Shown here: one piece after another, positions 52,018-61,749 of the stretch
Numbering within the stretch: the stretch's first letter is position 1
How the letters are laid out: the number at the start of each line of letters is the position of its first letter
Assembly (NCBI GenBank): GCA_020634435.1
Contig: JACKBS010000013.1
Location: 1 to 64,000 of the forward strand
DNA: 64,000 nucleotides
Source of the DNA: Ardenticatenaceae bacterium
GTDB taxonomy: Bacteria > Chloroflexota > Anaerolineae > Promineifilales > Promineifilaceae
Direction of reading: 5' to 3'
Made by a program: the position numbers and the translations under genes
Notes under the pieces: generated by a model
Database searches by the model: none
What the model saw: the letters and a program-made list of their open reading frames with translations, nothing else
What the model was told of the DNA's origin: nothing

Positions 52018-54238
52018 ATGATGCAATCAAAAATTGATTATATACCCCAATGGGCATTAGATCAGATTAGTTATGTGGAAAAGAAAGCCTCAACGTGGCT
52101 TGATTTAAATGGCCACGGCAGGAGTGAGAAGTTGACAAAAGTTCCAGAAAAAGTCGCAAATCTTACTATGCTAAACACGGTTATTTTGAGTGGCAACCAT
52201 CTAACAACTGTACCAAGTTTACTCAATGAGTTGCCCAATTTAAAATTATTAAACTTGAGTCACAACCGTCTGACAGTTGTGCCTCTCTGGCTTGCCAATC
52301 TGCCAAGTCTGGAAAAGTTATATTTGCACGATAATCCTATTGAATTGCCCCCCCCCGGAAATATTGAAAGTAAATGGGAGTGACCCTATTGATTTGAATG
52401 CCTTGCAATCATATTTTCGCCAGCAAGCTGAAGTTGGGGAGGAGGTAATCTATGAGGCCAAATTACTGATCGTTGGCGAGCCAGGTGCAGGTAAAACTAC
52501 TCTTACGCATAAACTTCTTAATCCTGCCGTGCCCATTTCTGCTAAGGAAGAAAGTACAGAAGGGATAAATGTACATACCTGGAAGTTTCCTATCTTTAAT
52601 GATGAAGTGCAGTCAACAGAATCTAATAAACATTTAGGAATAGGAAATCATTTAGTTGGTGTTGTTAAACAATGGGTTAGTACTCGTAAATCTTTAAGTG
52701 GGAATTCTACTTTTCGGGTGAATATCTGGGACTTTGGAGGGCAAGAGATTTACCATGCTACTCATCAGTTTTTCCTAACTCGACGTTCCCTTTACGTCGT
52801 TGTGGCTGATGCCCGCGAACAAAAAACGGACTTTTTTCACTGGCTTGACCTAATTGAACATCTTAGCAATCGTAGCCCAGTGCTTATCTTCAACAATGCT
52901 TTTCAAAATCGTCACTGGGCAATTAATGAGCAGCAGCTTCAGGATCATTTCCCTGATACCTTCCAAAAACCGTTTGCTTTCAATCTAGCCGATGATGAAG
53001 CAGGTCTAGCCTATCTTCGCCGAAAAATTCAAGAGTATATTGTCCAACTTCCTCATGTTGGTGATATGTTGCCTCGTACTTGGGTCAATGTGCGTCGGGC
53101 GTTAGAGAATGACACTCGCGCCACTGTCTCGCAACAGGAATTCCTAAAACTTTGTGAAGAAAATGGTTTTAACCGTCCTGATGATGCTTTGCAGCTCAGC
53201 GGCTATTTGCATGATTTAGGTGTTATTCTTCATTTCCAAGATGAGCCATTACTGAAGCGCACCGTCATTCTAAAACCGGAATGGGGTACCGACGCTGTCT
53301 ATCGTGTACTGGATAATGAGCGAGTAAAAGCTAATTTAGGCTTCTTTAATAGAGAGGATTTAAATAAAATTTGGTACGAAGATAAATATGCCTTGCTGCA
53401 TGACGAATTGCTGGCTCTCATGATGAAGTTTCAGCTTTGTTATGCTATTCCTAATCAAAAAAGTCAATACATTGCGCCGCAACTCTTAAGTGAACAACCG
53501 CCCGACTATGATCTGATCGCCCCGATTTCTGAAAGCGTAAAAAGTTTATATCTGAGATATAAGTATGAGGCGTTTATGCCTAAAGGTCTGTTGACGCATT
53601 TTATTGTAACAATGCATTCTCACATTGCTATTGATACTAATAATGAAAAACAGTTAGTATGGCGTACAGGCGTAGTGTTGGAAAAGGATGGGGCACGGGC
53701 TGAGGTAGTCGAGTTTTATCATCGTCGAGAGATCCGCATTAGGGTCACGGGGAAAAACATGCGGGACCTGCTAGCGATTGCCAGTTATCAATTAGATGAA
53801 CTGCATCGGCCGTTTCATCGCCTCAAGTTTGACAAGCTCATTCCATGTAACTGTTCAATTTGCCGTGATGCTGAGGACCCCAATTTTTACCGGTTAGACG
53901 TTTTGAAGACACGGCTGGAGCATGGCAAAACAGTGATTGAGTGTGATGTGCCACCTTTTGAGAGCGTGCAGATTCGGCAGCTTCTTGACGATGTCGGTGC
54001 GGCAGTTCAACAACAAGGGTATGTAGACTTATCTGATCTTCTCCGTATACTCAATCGACATTTTAATGCCGATGAATTTAGAACTCTTTGCCTCGAATTA
54101 AATATAAATCACGACAATTTATCTGGTGAAGGGCTTGAAGGGAAGCAGCGGGAATTATTATTGAAGTTGGAGCGAAACGGCCGTATCCCCGAACTCATAA
54201 ACCTTCTGCGGCAAAAACGGCCGAATTTCAACTGGTAG
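52018..54238 (+). CDS. LRR-Roc-COR protein with effector-associated-domain-like tail; frameshift at a C9 tract
   Basis: About 739 residues when one base is removed from the C9 run at 52348-52356. Leucine-rich repeats (about 35-115: NLKLLNLSHNRLTVVPLWLANLPSLEKLYLHDN) lead to a Roc GTPase with P-loop GEPGAGKTTL and WDFGGQEIYHATHQFF. The base-recognition motif is degenerate (FNNAFQN instead of NKXD). A COR-like region follows. The last 65 residues (DLLRILNRHFNADEFRTLCLELNINHDNLSGEGLEGKQRELLLKLERNGRIPELINLL) match, from memory, the EAD7-type effector-associated domain of NTPase conflict systems. The gene is AT-rich and nearly free of ACGGCCGT, suggesting transfer. Confidence 0.8.
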
Positions 54239-54263
54239 CCCAAAATTTGTTACACTGTAAGTT

Positions 54264-54677
54264 ATGAGCGTAAACGAGCAGATTGTCCAAACCATTTTGA
54301 CCCACACTCCACAGGTGCAGGCTGTGTATATGTTTGGCTCGTATGGCACAGAGGATGAACGGCCGTCTAGTGACGTAGACCTTGCCCTCCTATTGCCCCC
54401 TGAACAGGCTAAAGCCGAGGGCAGCTTGCTTTTGGGTGAATTGCACCTGGCTCTGGCTGAGTTGCTAGGTAAGGAAGTTGATTTGGTAAATCTGCGCCAA
54501 GTTTCCACCGTCTTTCAAAAAGAAATTGTGATGACAGGGCGGCAGATTTTTTGCGCCGATTCCTATGCTGCGGCTGAGTTTGAGATGCTTACCCTGTCTT
54601 ATTACCAAAAGCTAAACGAAGAGCGCCGCGAAATTTTGGCCGCTTTCGCCGAATCTGGCCGAGCTTATGATGTGTGA
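54264..54677 (+). CDS. MNT-type nucleotidyltransferase domain protein (MntA-like)
   Basis: A 137-residue minimal nucleotidyltransferase with the motif MFGSYGTEDERPSSDVDLALL (GS followed by DVD). This is the size and form of MntA antitoxins, which AMPylate their HEPN toxin partners. No HEPN gene is adjacent: the Roco gene lies 25 bases upstream and gatB downstream. It could be a stand-alone remnant or act with the Roco protein. It contains one ACGGCCGT, which encodes the ERPSS part. Confidence 0.8.
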   Translation: MSVNEQIVQTILTHTPQVQAVYMFGSYGTEDERPSSDVDLALLLPPEQAKAEGSLLLGELHLALAELLGKEVDLVNLRQVSTVFQKEIVMTGRQIFCADSYAAAEFEMLTLSYYQKLNEERREILAAFAESGRAYDV

Positions 54678-54693
54678 AATTGAAAAATGACTA

Positions 54694-54780
54694 CAACGAA
54701 TTTTAGTAATTAACGAATGAATGCTGCGGCTGAAAAATTTGTTGTTTACTCCAATTCGTTGTTGTCCTTGAATTTACGAA
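54694..54780. repeat. Intergenic AACGAATT palindrome
   Basis: ACAACGAATTTTAGTAATTAACGAATG on the left is roughly mirrored by ACTCCAATTCGTTGTTGTCC on the right. It shares words with the composite element at 42298-42472 and precedes gatB. Confidence 0.55.
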
Positions 54781-54790
54781 TGGACACACT

Positions 54791-56260
54791 ATGACACAAT
54801 ACGAACCCGTCATCGGCCTGGAAATGCACGCCGAATTGATGACTGAATCGAAGATGTTTTCTAAAGCCAAAGTGGTGGATAGTGTGGAAGCGGCACCGAA
54901 CACGGCCGTTTCCCCCCTCTGTCTTGGTATGCCGGGCACGCTGCCGGTGATTAACGAAAAAGCGGTGGAATACGCCACCCGCGTGGCCCTGGCGCTCAAC
55001 TGCGAGATTAACCACCACAACATCTTCGCCCGCAAAAATTATTTTTACCCCGACCTGCCCAAAGGGTACCAGATCAGCCAGTACGAGCAGCCGCTGGGCG
55101 TGAACGGCTGGCTGGATGTGGAGCTGGAATCGGGCGAGACGAAACGCATCGGTATTCGCCGGGTGCACATGGAAGAGGACACCGGCAAGCTCACCCACCA
55201 GGACGACGGCACCTCGCTGGTGGATTACAACCGGGCGGGTGTGCCCCTGCTGGAAATCGTCACCGAGCCGGACATTCGCTCCGGCGAGGAGGCGCGGGCG
55301 TACGCCATGAAGGTGCGCCAGATTTTGCGCTACCTGGGCGTCAACTCTGGCGACATGGAAAAAGGCGTCCTGCGCGTGGAGCCAAACATCAGTATTCGCC
55401 CGGTGGGCAGCACGGAATTTGGCACGCGCACCGAGCTCAAGAACCTGAACAGCTTCCGCGTGCTGGCGGATGGCACGGCGTTTGAAATTGCCCGACAAAC
55501 GGCCGTTCTCCAATCAGGTGGCAAAGTGGTGCAAGAAACACGCGGCTGGCACGAAGGCCGTCGCGAAACGTTTAGCCAGCGCACCAAGGAAGAAGCCGAA
55601 GATTATCGCTATTTCCCGGAGCCAGACCTACCGCCGCTGCATCTTGATGACGCCTGGGTGGAAGAAGTCCGCGCCAGTCTACCCGAACTGCCCGATGCCA
55701 AAATTGCTCGCTACATGGCCAAGTATGAGCTGTCTGAGTACGACTCGCGGGTTTTGAGTGAGGAACGGGCGGTGGCGGAATGGTTTGATACGGCCTGCAC
55801 TGAGCTTGCCGAGGTGGCCGTTTCCCACGGCACCACCCCCAAATCCATTGCCAACTGGATGATCAACGAACTGTTCCGCCTGATGAACGAGGCCAAACTG
55901 AGCATCGACGCCATTCAGGTGACGCCCGCTGCTCTGGTGGAACTGATTAGCCTGGTCGAAAAGCAAACCATCAACAACAATACCGCCAAAGAGGTGCTGG
56001 CCGAGATGTTTGCCACAGGCACGGCCTCGGCCAACATTGTGGAAAGCAAAGGTCTGGCCCAAATTTCTGATGATGCGGCAATTACGGCCGTTATCAACCA
56101 AATCCTCGACGATAACCCCGAACAATTAGCCCGCTATCTTGATGGCCAGGAAAAGCTGCGCGGCTTTTTTGTGGGTCAGGTAATGCGCCAAACCCAGGGC
56201 AAAGCCAATCCCGCGCTGGTAAACCAACTGCTAGACGCCGCTTTGGCAAACAAAAAGTAA
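54791..56260 (+). CDS. gatB: Aspartyl/glutamyl-tRNA amidotransferase subunit B
   Basis: The 489-residue tRNA-binding subunit of GatCAB. It starts YEPVIGLEMHAELMTESKMF and has LCLGMPGTLPVINEKAVEYA, FYPDLPKGYQISQYEQPL, EEDTGKLTHQ, DYNRAGVPLLEIVTEPDI, and VRVEPNIS-type stretches (here LRVEPNISIRP), followed by KNLNSFR and the YRYFPEPDLPPL motif. The C-terminal helical and YqeY-like domain ends GQVMRQTQGKANPALVNQLL. It is separated from gatA by four unrelated genes. An intrinsic terminator follows. Confidence 0.96.
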   Translation: MTQYEPVIGLEMHAELMTESKMFSKAKVVDSVEAAPNTAVSPLCLGMPGTLPVINEKAVEYATRVALALNCEINHHNIFARKNYFYPDLPKGYQISQYEQPLGVNGWLDVELESGETKRIGIRRVHMEEDTGKLTHQDDGTSLVDYNRAGVPLLEIVTEPDIRSGEEARAYAMKVRQILRYLGVNSGDMEKGVLRVEPNISIRPVGSTEFGTRTELKNLNSFRVLADGTAFEIARQTAVLQSGGKVVQETRGWHEGRRETFSQRTKEEAEDYRYFPEPDLPPLHLDDAWVEEVRASLPELPDAKIARYMAKYELSEYDSRVLSEERAVAEWFDTACTELAEVAVSHGTTPKSIANWMINELFRLMNEAKLSIDAIQVTPAALVELISLVEKQTINNNTAKEVLAEMFATGTASANIVESKGLAQISDDAAITAVINQILDDNPEQLARYLDGQEKLRGFFVGQVMRQTQGKANPALVNQLLDAALANKK

Positions 56261-56295
56261 GCTCAACCCAACCCCCAAAAAAATCATTAAAAATG

Positions 56296-56324
56296 AAAAT
56301 AGCCTTAATAGGCTATTTTTATTT
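56296..56324 (+). terminator. Intrinsic terminator after gatB
   Basis: AAAATAGCC (56296-56304) pairs with GGCTATTTT (56311-56319), followed by TTATTTT, 36 bases after the gatB stop. Confidence 0.85.
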
Positions 56325-56768
56325 TCCCGCGTCCGTAGTTAACTGCGGATATGTGTTCGCGCGGTACTATTTTCCCACGAATTACAGGAGGTCATAACGC
56401 CTCCTTCACGCCGGAATATGTTTTTTTTATGCTATGATAATTCTCATGCTCCTGAACAAAGTTCGGAGTTGAGAAGAGCGCTGGTATATAAATTGCCAAT
56501 CGGGCAACTCACCAACAGGTTAAAAATCAAACAGCCAGATTTGTTGTGATTTGATTCTGTAAAATCCAGAAGTGTGGTTGTCCAAATTCAAATATTATTG
56601 CAAACCAGTTCCGAATAGTTCTTAACACCCCGGGACACTGGACCCGCCATTTTAGAAGTATGTGTGCAAGCCATTCAAATCAAAATGTATTCCAAGCACC
56701 AAACAGTCATCAGAATACAGCCGCACAATGGCTCTACACCACCAAAAACGTCAAGGAGTAAATTTATA
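56325..56768 (+). promoter_or_regulatory. Long AT-rich leader of the binding-lipoprotein operon
   Basis: About 440 bases without a supported gene. A small hairpin (AGGAGG with CCTCCT, 56386-56405) and a strong -10-like TATGATAAT near 56433 after a T8 run suggest a promoter there. That would leave a 5' leader of over 300 nt. A short in-frame extension from 56664 is open, but lacks a signal-peptide-compatible start. Confidence 0.35.
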
Positions 56769-57788
56769 ATGGCAAAGTTTAAGCAAGGGCGTACGAATTT
56801 AAGCAGAAGTATCAGCTTACTGCTCTTAATTGTCCTGATGGCACTGTTGATTAGCAGCTGTGGCGCAGAAGAAACCAAAACTTATCGCGTTGGCATTTTG
56901 GTCGGTATCTCCTTTCTTGAAGACATTTCAAATGGCTTTAAAGAGGGAATGGCCGATCTGGGCTATGTAGAAGGCGAAAACATTATTTACGACGAACAAG
57001 TCACGGAATTTGATATTGCTTCATACCAAAGCATTCTTCAAGGCTTTGTAGAAGATGATGTTGATCTTATTGTGACCTTCCCCACTGAAGCCTCAATCGA
57101 AGCAAAACATATTGCGGCCGACGCCGGTACGCCGGTTGTTTTTACGTTTGCGCTGATTGAAGGCATGGGCATCGTAGACAGCGTTCAGACGCCTGGCGGC
57201 AACATTACGGGGGTGCGGTATCCTGGCCCAGATATTGCCGTCATTCGTTATGAAGTGATGCGCGATATTGTGCCCAATCTGCAAAAAATTCTGGTTCCTT
57301 ACCAGGCTGGTTACCCGATTGTACAAACGCAGCTAGACGTTTTGTATCCGGCCGCTGAAGCAGATGGTGTCGAAATTGTTGAAGTGCCAGCAAACAATGC
57401 GGCCGAATTAACCGAATATTTCAATAACCTTTCCGAAGAAGAAGTAAGTGAAATTAGCGCAATCTTGGTGTTAGCGGAACCGTTAACTACTTTACCCGAT
57501 GCGGTGGCCGCAATGGTTAGTTTTGCGGAACCCAATCAAATTCCGATGGGCGGTAATTACGTTGAGACGGATGGTTATGGGTTCATGTTTGGAGTCAATG
57601 TCAATGTGAAGGAATCAGGCGAATTGGCTGCCCCGTTGGCCGATAAGATTTTGCAAGGTACCACCGCAGGAACCATCCCGGTGGTATCGTCTGAACCGTA
57701 TATCCAAATCGACTATGCCGTTATTCAAGGGCTGGGTTTGGACGTACCTGAATCTTTGTTAGCCAAAGCAGATGAGATTTATCGGTAG
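56769..57788 (+). CDS. ABC transporter substrate-binding-type lipoprotein (PF04392-like)
   Basis: A 339-residue lipoprotein. Signal peptide and lipobox (LIVLMALLISSC) come first, then a two-lobed periplasmic-binding fold of the ABC_sub_bind family: YRVGILVGISFLEDISNGFKEGMADLGYVEGENIIYDEQ, TFPTEASIEAKHIAADAGTPVVFTF and KILVPYQAGYPIVQTQLDVLYPAAEADGVEIVEV. No permease or ATPase gene is adjacent; instead, membrane sensor genes follow. It probably delivers a ligand signal to these sensors. The start at 56769 has an AAGGAG site. Confidence 0.82.
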   Translation: MAKFKQGRTNLSRSISLLLLIVLMALLISSCGAEETKTYRVGILVGISFLEDISNGFKEGMADLGYVEGENIIYDEQVTEFDIASYQSILQGFVEDDVDLIVTFPTEASIEAKHIAADAGTPVVFTFALIEGMGIVDSVQTPGGNITGVRYPGPDIAVIRYEVMRDIVPNLQKILVPYQAGYPIVQTQLDVLYPAAEADGVEIVEVPANNAAELTEYFNNLSEEEVSEISAILVLAEPLTTLPDAVAAMVSFAEPNQIPMGGNYVETDGYGFMFGVNVNVKESGELAAPLADKILQGTTAGTIPVVSSEPYIQIDYAVIQGLGLDVPESLLAKADEIYR

Positions 57789-57797
57789 AAGATAAGT

Positions 57798-57835
57798 GAG
57801 GTGGGATGTCTTATGTTACTGAGACACCCCACCTC
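57798..57835 (+). terminator. Hairpin after the binding-protein gene
   Basis: GAGGTGGG and CCCACCTC form the stem base, with inner ATGTCT / AGACAC pairing around TATGTTACTG. No T run follows, so it may attenuate or process the transcript and lower expression of the sensors relative to the lipoprotein. Confidence 0.5.
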
Positions 57836-57903
57836 TCAAAGAAAGTAGTCTATTTTAGATAGACACTACGTATTTTGTTGAAGTTGATCCAGCGTGTGAC
57901 ATT

Positions 57904-59748
57904 ATGAATGAGCTGATTAATAAACTACAAGCAAGAATGAAATTGAGAGCGTCTTTGGCGTGGGGGTTTTTTATCGTTAGCGCCATCGTTCTCGCTATTG
58001 CTGGTACTTTCCAGATTGCATACAACTACCAAAATCAGCGGGAAATTGTATTTGCACAGCAGCAATTGATTGCCCAAGATGCCGCCTCTGAGGTGAGTAA
58101 CTTCATTGAAGACAAATTTAATGTGCTGGAAACGGCCGTTTCCCTAGAAAATGTCGCTGCTGTTTCACCCGAAGATCAAGAGCGCATTCTTGGTAACGCG
58201 TTGGGGTTTCAACCGGCATTCCGGCAGTTGGCGTTATTTGATGCCGATGGGCAGCTGCTGGTGCACAGCACCCGCCTGGTAGCCGAGCGCTCGCAGCAAT
58301 TTTTGACGGGCACACAAAATATCCTCGGTGATATAGCTGAAGGTGACCGTTATATCAGCCCCATCGTGATTGATACGGAAAGTTTTGAGCCACTCATCAC
58401 GCTGGCAGTCCCCATTGAAGATGTGTTTGGTGATTTTCAAGGTGTCTTGGCCGCCGAGCTCAATTTGAAGTTTATGTGGAACCTGGTGGACCAGCTAAAT
58501 GTAGGTGAAACAGGTTATGCCTATGTGGTAGACCGCGAAGGCAACTTGTTGGCCTATTCCGATACAGCCCGGGTGTTACGGCAAGAAAATGTTAGCGGGC
58601 TGCCCGAAGTGGCTGCTTTCATGAGTGGTGAGAATGAAGAAAATCATGGCGCGTCTATTGGCGCTGGCATTGAGGGCGGAGATAGTGTGCAAACATTTGC
58701 CCAACTAGGCTCACCCGACTGGGCAGTTGTGACAGAGATTCCTAACGAAGAAGCTTTCCGGGCGCTAACTTTAAACATTATCATTTCGTCACTTATCATC
58801 GTTGTAGTTGCGGTATTGGTTGGTGGGTATGCTGGCTATACAAGTGCTGGCCGGTTGGCTGCCCCTATTTTGTCGCTTACCGAAACAGCCTCTCAGGTTG
58901 CGGATGGTAACCTTGATTTGCAGGCTAAGGTTGAAGGCAATATCGAAATTGTGCAGTTAGCTGATGCTTTTAATGATATGACTAGCCAGCTCAAGGAACT
59001 CATTGGTTCATTGGAACAACGTGTGGCCGCCCGTACCCGCGCTTTGGAAATTAGTGGTAGCGTAAGCCGCCAGCTTTCCAACATCCTGGATCGGCAAGAA
59101 TTGGTAACGGCCGTTGTGGAGTTGGTAAAAGAAGCGTTTGAATATTACCACGCCCACATTTATCTGTTTGATGAGCAGGGCGAAAACCTGGTCATGGTGG
59201 GTGGTACAGGCGAGGCTGGTCAGCAAATGTTGGCCAATCACCATCAAATCCCCGCTGGCCGTGGTTTGGTGGGTCGTGCTGGCCAAAGTGGGCAGTCTGT
59301 GTTGGTGTCTAACACCGTTCAAGACGAGACCTGGTTGCCGAACCCGCTGCTGCCAGAAACGAAGTCAGAAGCGGCCGTACCGATCATCATCGGTGGTCAG
59401 GTCATGGGTGTGCTCGACGTGCAGCAGAACAAGACGGATGGCTTAACCGAGGCGGATGTGGATTTGTTGGAAAACATTGCCAGCCAGATAGCTGTGGGTT
59501 TACGCAATGCCAACCTGTACGAGGCTGCTCAATATCAAGCCTCTCGTGAAATGATGCTCAACGATATTAACCAGAAGATTTTGAAAACTACCGACGTGGA
59601 CGAAGCGTTGCAGGTTGCGGTGCGAGAAATCGGCCGTGCCTTAAACGCCTCGCAGACCATTATCCACTTTAAGCAGGATTTGGGCTCTGATAACGGGCCG
59701 GTGGTGGCGAAGGCCGCAGCCAATGGTGGGCAACGTCGGCGACGTTAA
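57904..59748 (+). CDS. Membrane sensor: dCache - HAMP - GAF, with truncated second GAF
   Basis: A 614-residue protein. A first membrane helix (about 19-42) and an extracellular dCache-type domain (45-290: DPEG-like ALFDADGQLLVHS, YISPIVIDTESFEPLITLAVPI, GYAYVVDREGNLLAYSD) precede a second helix (about 295-318) and HAMP linker (GRLAAPILSLTETASQVADGNLDLQ). A coiled stretch with RVAARTRALE leads to a GAF domain (about 405-545). The last 60 residues look like the start of another GAF and stop in QRRRR. There is no kinase domain. It likely senses alongside the upstream binding lipoprotein. Confidence 0.8.
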   Translation: MNELINKLQARMKLRASLAWGFFIVSAIVLAIAGTFQIAYNYQNQREIVFAQQQLIAQDAASEVSNFIEDKFNVLETAVSLENVAAVSPEDQERILGNALGFQPAFRQLALFDADGQLLVHSTRLVAERSQQFLTGTQNILGDIAEGDRYISPIVIDTESFEPLITLAVPIEDVFGDFQGVLAAELNLKFMWNLVDQLNVGETGYAYVVDREGNLLAYSDTARVLRQENVSGLPEVAAFMSGENEENHGASIGAGIEGGDSVQTFAQLGSPDWAVVTEIPNEEAFRALTLNIIISSLIIVVVAVLVGGYAGYTSAGRLAAPILSLTETASQVADGNLDLQAKVEGNIEIVQLADAFNDMTSQLKELIGSLEQRVAARTRALEISGSVSRQLSNILDRQELVTAVVELVKEAFEYYHAHIYLFDEQGENLVMVGGTGEAGQQMLANHHQIPAGRGLVGRAGQSGQSVLVSNTVQDETWLPNPLLPETKSEAAVPIIIGGQVMGVLDVQQNKTDGLTEADVDLLENIASQIAVGLRNANLYEAAQYQASREMMLNDINQKILKTTDVDEALQVAVREIGRALNASQTIIHFKQDLGSDNGPVVAKAAANGGQRRRR

Positions 59749-59847
59749 TGAATGAACGTGCCAGCATTAACCAATGGCTGGCCAAATTTTTACAGAATGG
59801 ATGATTTTGTAGGTTTCCTGGGTGACGCTAAGAAGGATTTCTAAAAT

Positions 59848-61749
59848 ATGAAACCTTTAAACCTTTTTTCTTGGATTAATCGGCGCAGTTATTCACAAAA
59901 GTTTGTGGCTATTGGCTTGCTCTTTGCTTTGGCACTGACGGGCTTCTATCCCATGTCTCGGGATCAGCTGCTGCGCCGTGAACAATATGGTGTGAAAGAG
60001 CTGGAAGGGACGCTGTATTTACGGCCGTTGCAGCAGCTTTTGGCCGATGTGAATGAGTACTATCTACTGGGCATGGAAGCGGACAGCGGGCCAGCGGCCA
60101 ACAGCCGCCGGGAACAGAAAGTCGCGGCCATAGATGCCAGCCTGGCAGAAGCCAACGATTGGCATGAGCAATACGCAGACTCATTACGGCTGGGCGATGA
60201 ACTGGTAACGATTGAAGCGACGTGGCAGGATATGCAAACGGCCGTTGCGCAAGGCCAGCCAGAAGCAATGCAAGAAAGTTACACGCTTCTCAATACCCAA
60301 CTTTTGCAGCTCATTAACCGCGTGGGTGACACCTCGTTCCTTATTTTGGACCCCGACCTGGACACCTACTACATGATGGATGCTTCTTTGCTGAAGCTGC
60401 CCGAGCTCCAAAATTTATTGAACCAAACCGCCCAAATTATTATGGTGGCTCATCTAGAAAATGAGCTGTCCGCAAGCGACCGCTTGCAGCTCATTGCCCT
60501 GGATAGCCAGATACAAACCATTTTGACTAAGCTGCAAAGCGGTATGGCAACCAGCTGGGAAAATGATCCAACTGGCCAAATGCGCCCGTTAACGGAAGCG
60601 CCTTTGCAAGAGCTAACCGCCCAGGTGCAGGCTTACAACAGCCTTATTAACGAACAGATCATTGAAACCAGTTCAAGAATGATCATTCAACCTGATCTCA
60701 TGGATATGAGCGGAGCGGTGAATGAGCAGCTGGCTAAATATTACGAGGGCACTTCGCAAGCATTGGAATTGGGCGTTAATAACCGCATTGATTTTTATGG
60801 AAGCCGCCTGATCAACGCTCTCGCCATTGCCGCAACCGTGATTATTGCGGCCCTGATTATTGGTTTCATCCAGTTCCGCAGTATTAGTCGTCCGCTGCAA
60901 GCGTTAACGGTAGCCGCCCAGAAATTAGGCGCGGGCGATTTGAATGTTCGCGTGAATGTTAAGGGCGAAGATGAAGCCAGCCGGGTAGGACAAGTTTTCA
61001 ACCGCATGGCCGCCGACCTGCAAAGTACCCAGCAGCAGCTGACTGAACAGGTAGATGAGTTGTCTAAGCTCACCAAGTCGCTGGATGCAAGCGTTAGCAT
61101 TAGCCGCCAGCTGGCAACGATTTTGGACCGCCAAAAACTGGTGAGTGAGACGATTGGTCAGATTCAATCGCTGTTCAACTACAACTATGTTCAGTTTTAT
61201 CTGCTTGATGAAGCTGGTGACAAACTGACGCTGGCAGCTGGTACAGGGCAAGCGGGGCAAGAACTGTTTGCCCGAGGCCATGCGCTGGCCGTAGGGAAAG
61301 GTTTGGTAGGTCAAGCGGCCGCTACCAATTCACCCGTGTTGGTAGAGGATGTTTCGCAAATGGAGACCTGGGTTGCTAACCCGCTGCTGCCCAATACGCA
61401 GTCGGAACTGGCAGTGCCTGTCTCGGTTGGTGATATGGTTTTTGGCGTTTTGGATGTGCAAGACAACCACAAAGAGGCGTTTGCTGAGGAAGATGTGGCT
61501 TTGATGCAATCTGTAGCGACGGCTGCGGCCCTTTCTTTGCAAAACGGCCGTCTCTATGAGCAAGCCCAACAAAGCGCCCGGCATGAAGGTATGTTGAACC
61601 AGATTAGCCAGCAAGTGATGGCTGCTCCCACCATGGAGCGCGTCCTGCAAGTGGCAGCCCAAGGTTTAGGCAGCACGCTAAATGTTCGACGGGCAACGGT
61701 GCAATTATCGCGTCGGGCAGACGACGGCCGTTTCCAGGAGAAGAACTGA
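59848..61749 (+). CDS. Membrane sensor: periplasmic helical domain - HAMP - GAF, with truncated second GAF
   Basis: A 633-residue protein. A membrane helix (about 18-35) and an outside helical region of about 280 residues precede a second helix (about 326-346) and HAMP (FRSISRPLQALTVAAQKLGAGDLNVRVNV). A coiled linker and a GAF domain (about 430-570: YNYVQFYLLDEAGDKLTLAAGTG, LVEDVSQMETWVANPLLP) follow. As in the preceding protein, the C-terminus is only the opening of a second GAF (ERVLQVAAQGLGSTLNVRRATVQLSRRADDGRFQEKN). No kinase domain is present. Its stop overlaps the next start by one base (TGATG). Confidence 0.8.
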   Translation: MKPLNLFSWINRRSYSQKFVAIGLLFALALTGFYPMSRDQLLRREQYGVKELEGTLYLRPLQQLLADVNEYYLLGMEADSGPAANSRREQKVAAIDASLAEANDWHEQYADSLRLGDELVTIEATWQDMQTAVAQGQPEAMQESYTLLNTQLLQLINRVGDTSFLILDPDLDTYYMMDASLLKLPELQNLLNQTAQIIMVAHLENELSASDRLQLIALDSQIQTILTKLQSGMATSWENDPTGQMRPLTEAPLQELTAQVQAYNSLINEQIIETSSRMIIQPDLMDMSGAVNEQLAKYYEGTSQALELGVNNRIDFYGSRLINALAIAATVIIAALIIGFIQFRSISRPLQALTVAAQKLGAGDLNVRVNVKGEDEASRVGQVFNRMAADLQSTQQQLTEQVDELSKLTKSLDASVSISRQLATILDRQKLVSETIGQIQSLFNYNYVQFYLLDEAGDKLTLAAGTGQAGQELFARGHALAVGKGLVGQAAATNSPVLVEDVSQMETWVANPLLPNTQSELAVPVSVGDMVFGVLDVQDNHKEAFAEEDVALMQSVATAAALSLQNGRLYEQAQQSARHEGMLNQISQQVMAAPTMERVLQVAAQGLGSTLNVRRATVQLSRRADDGRFQEKN

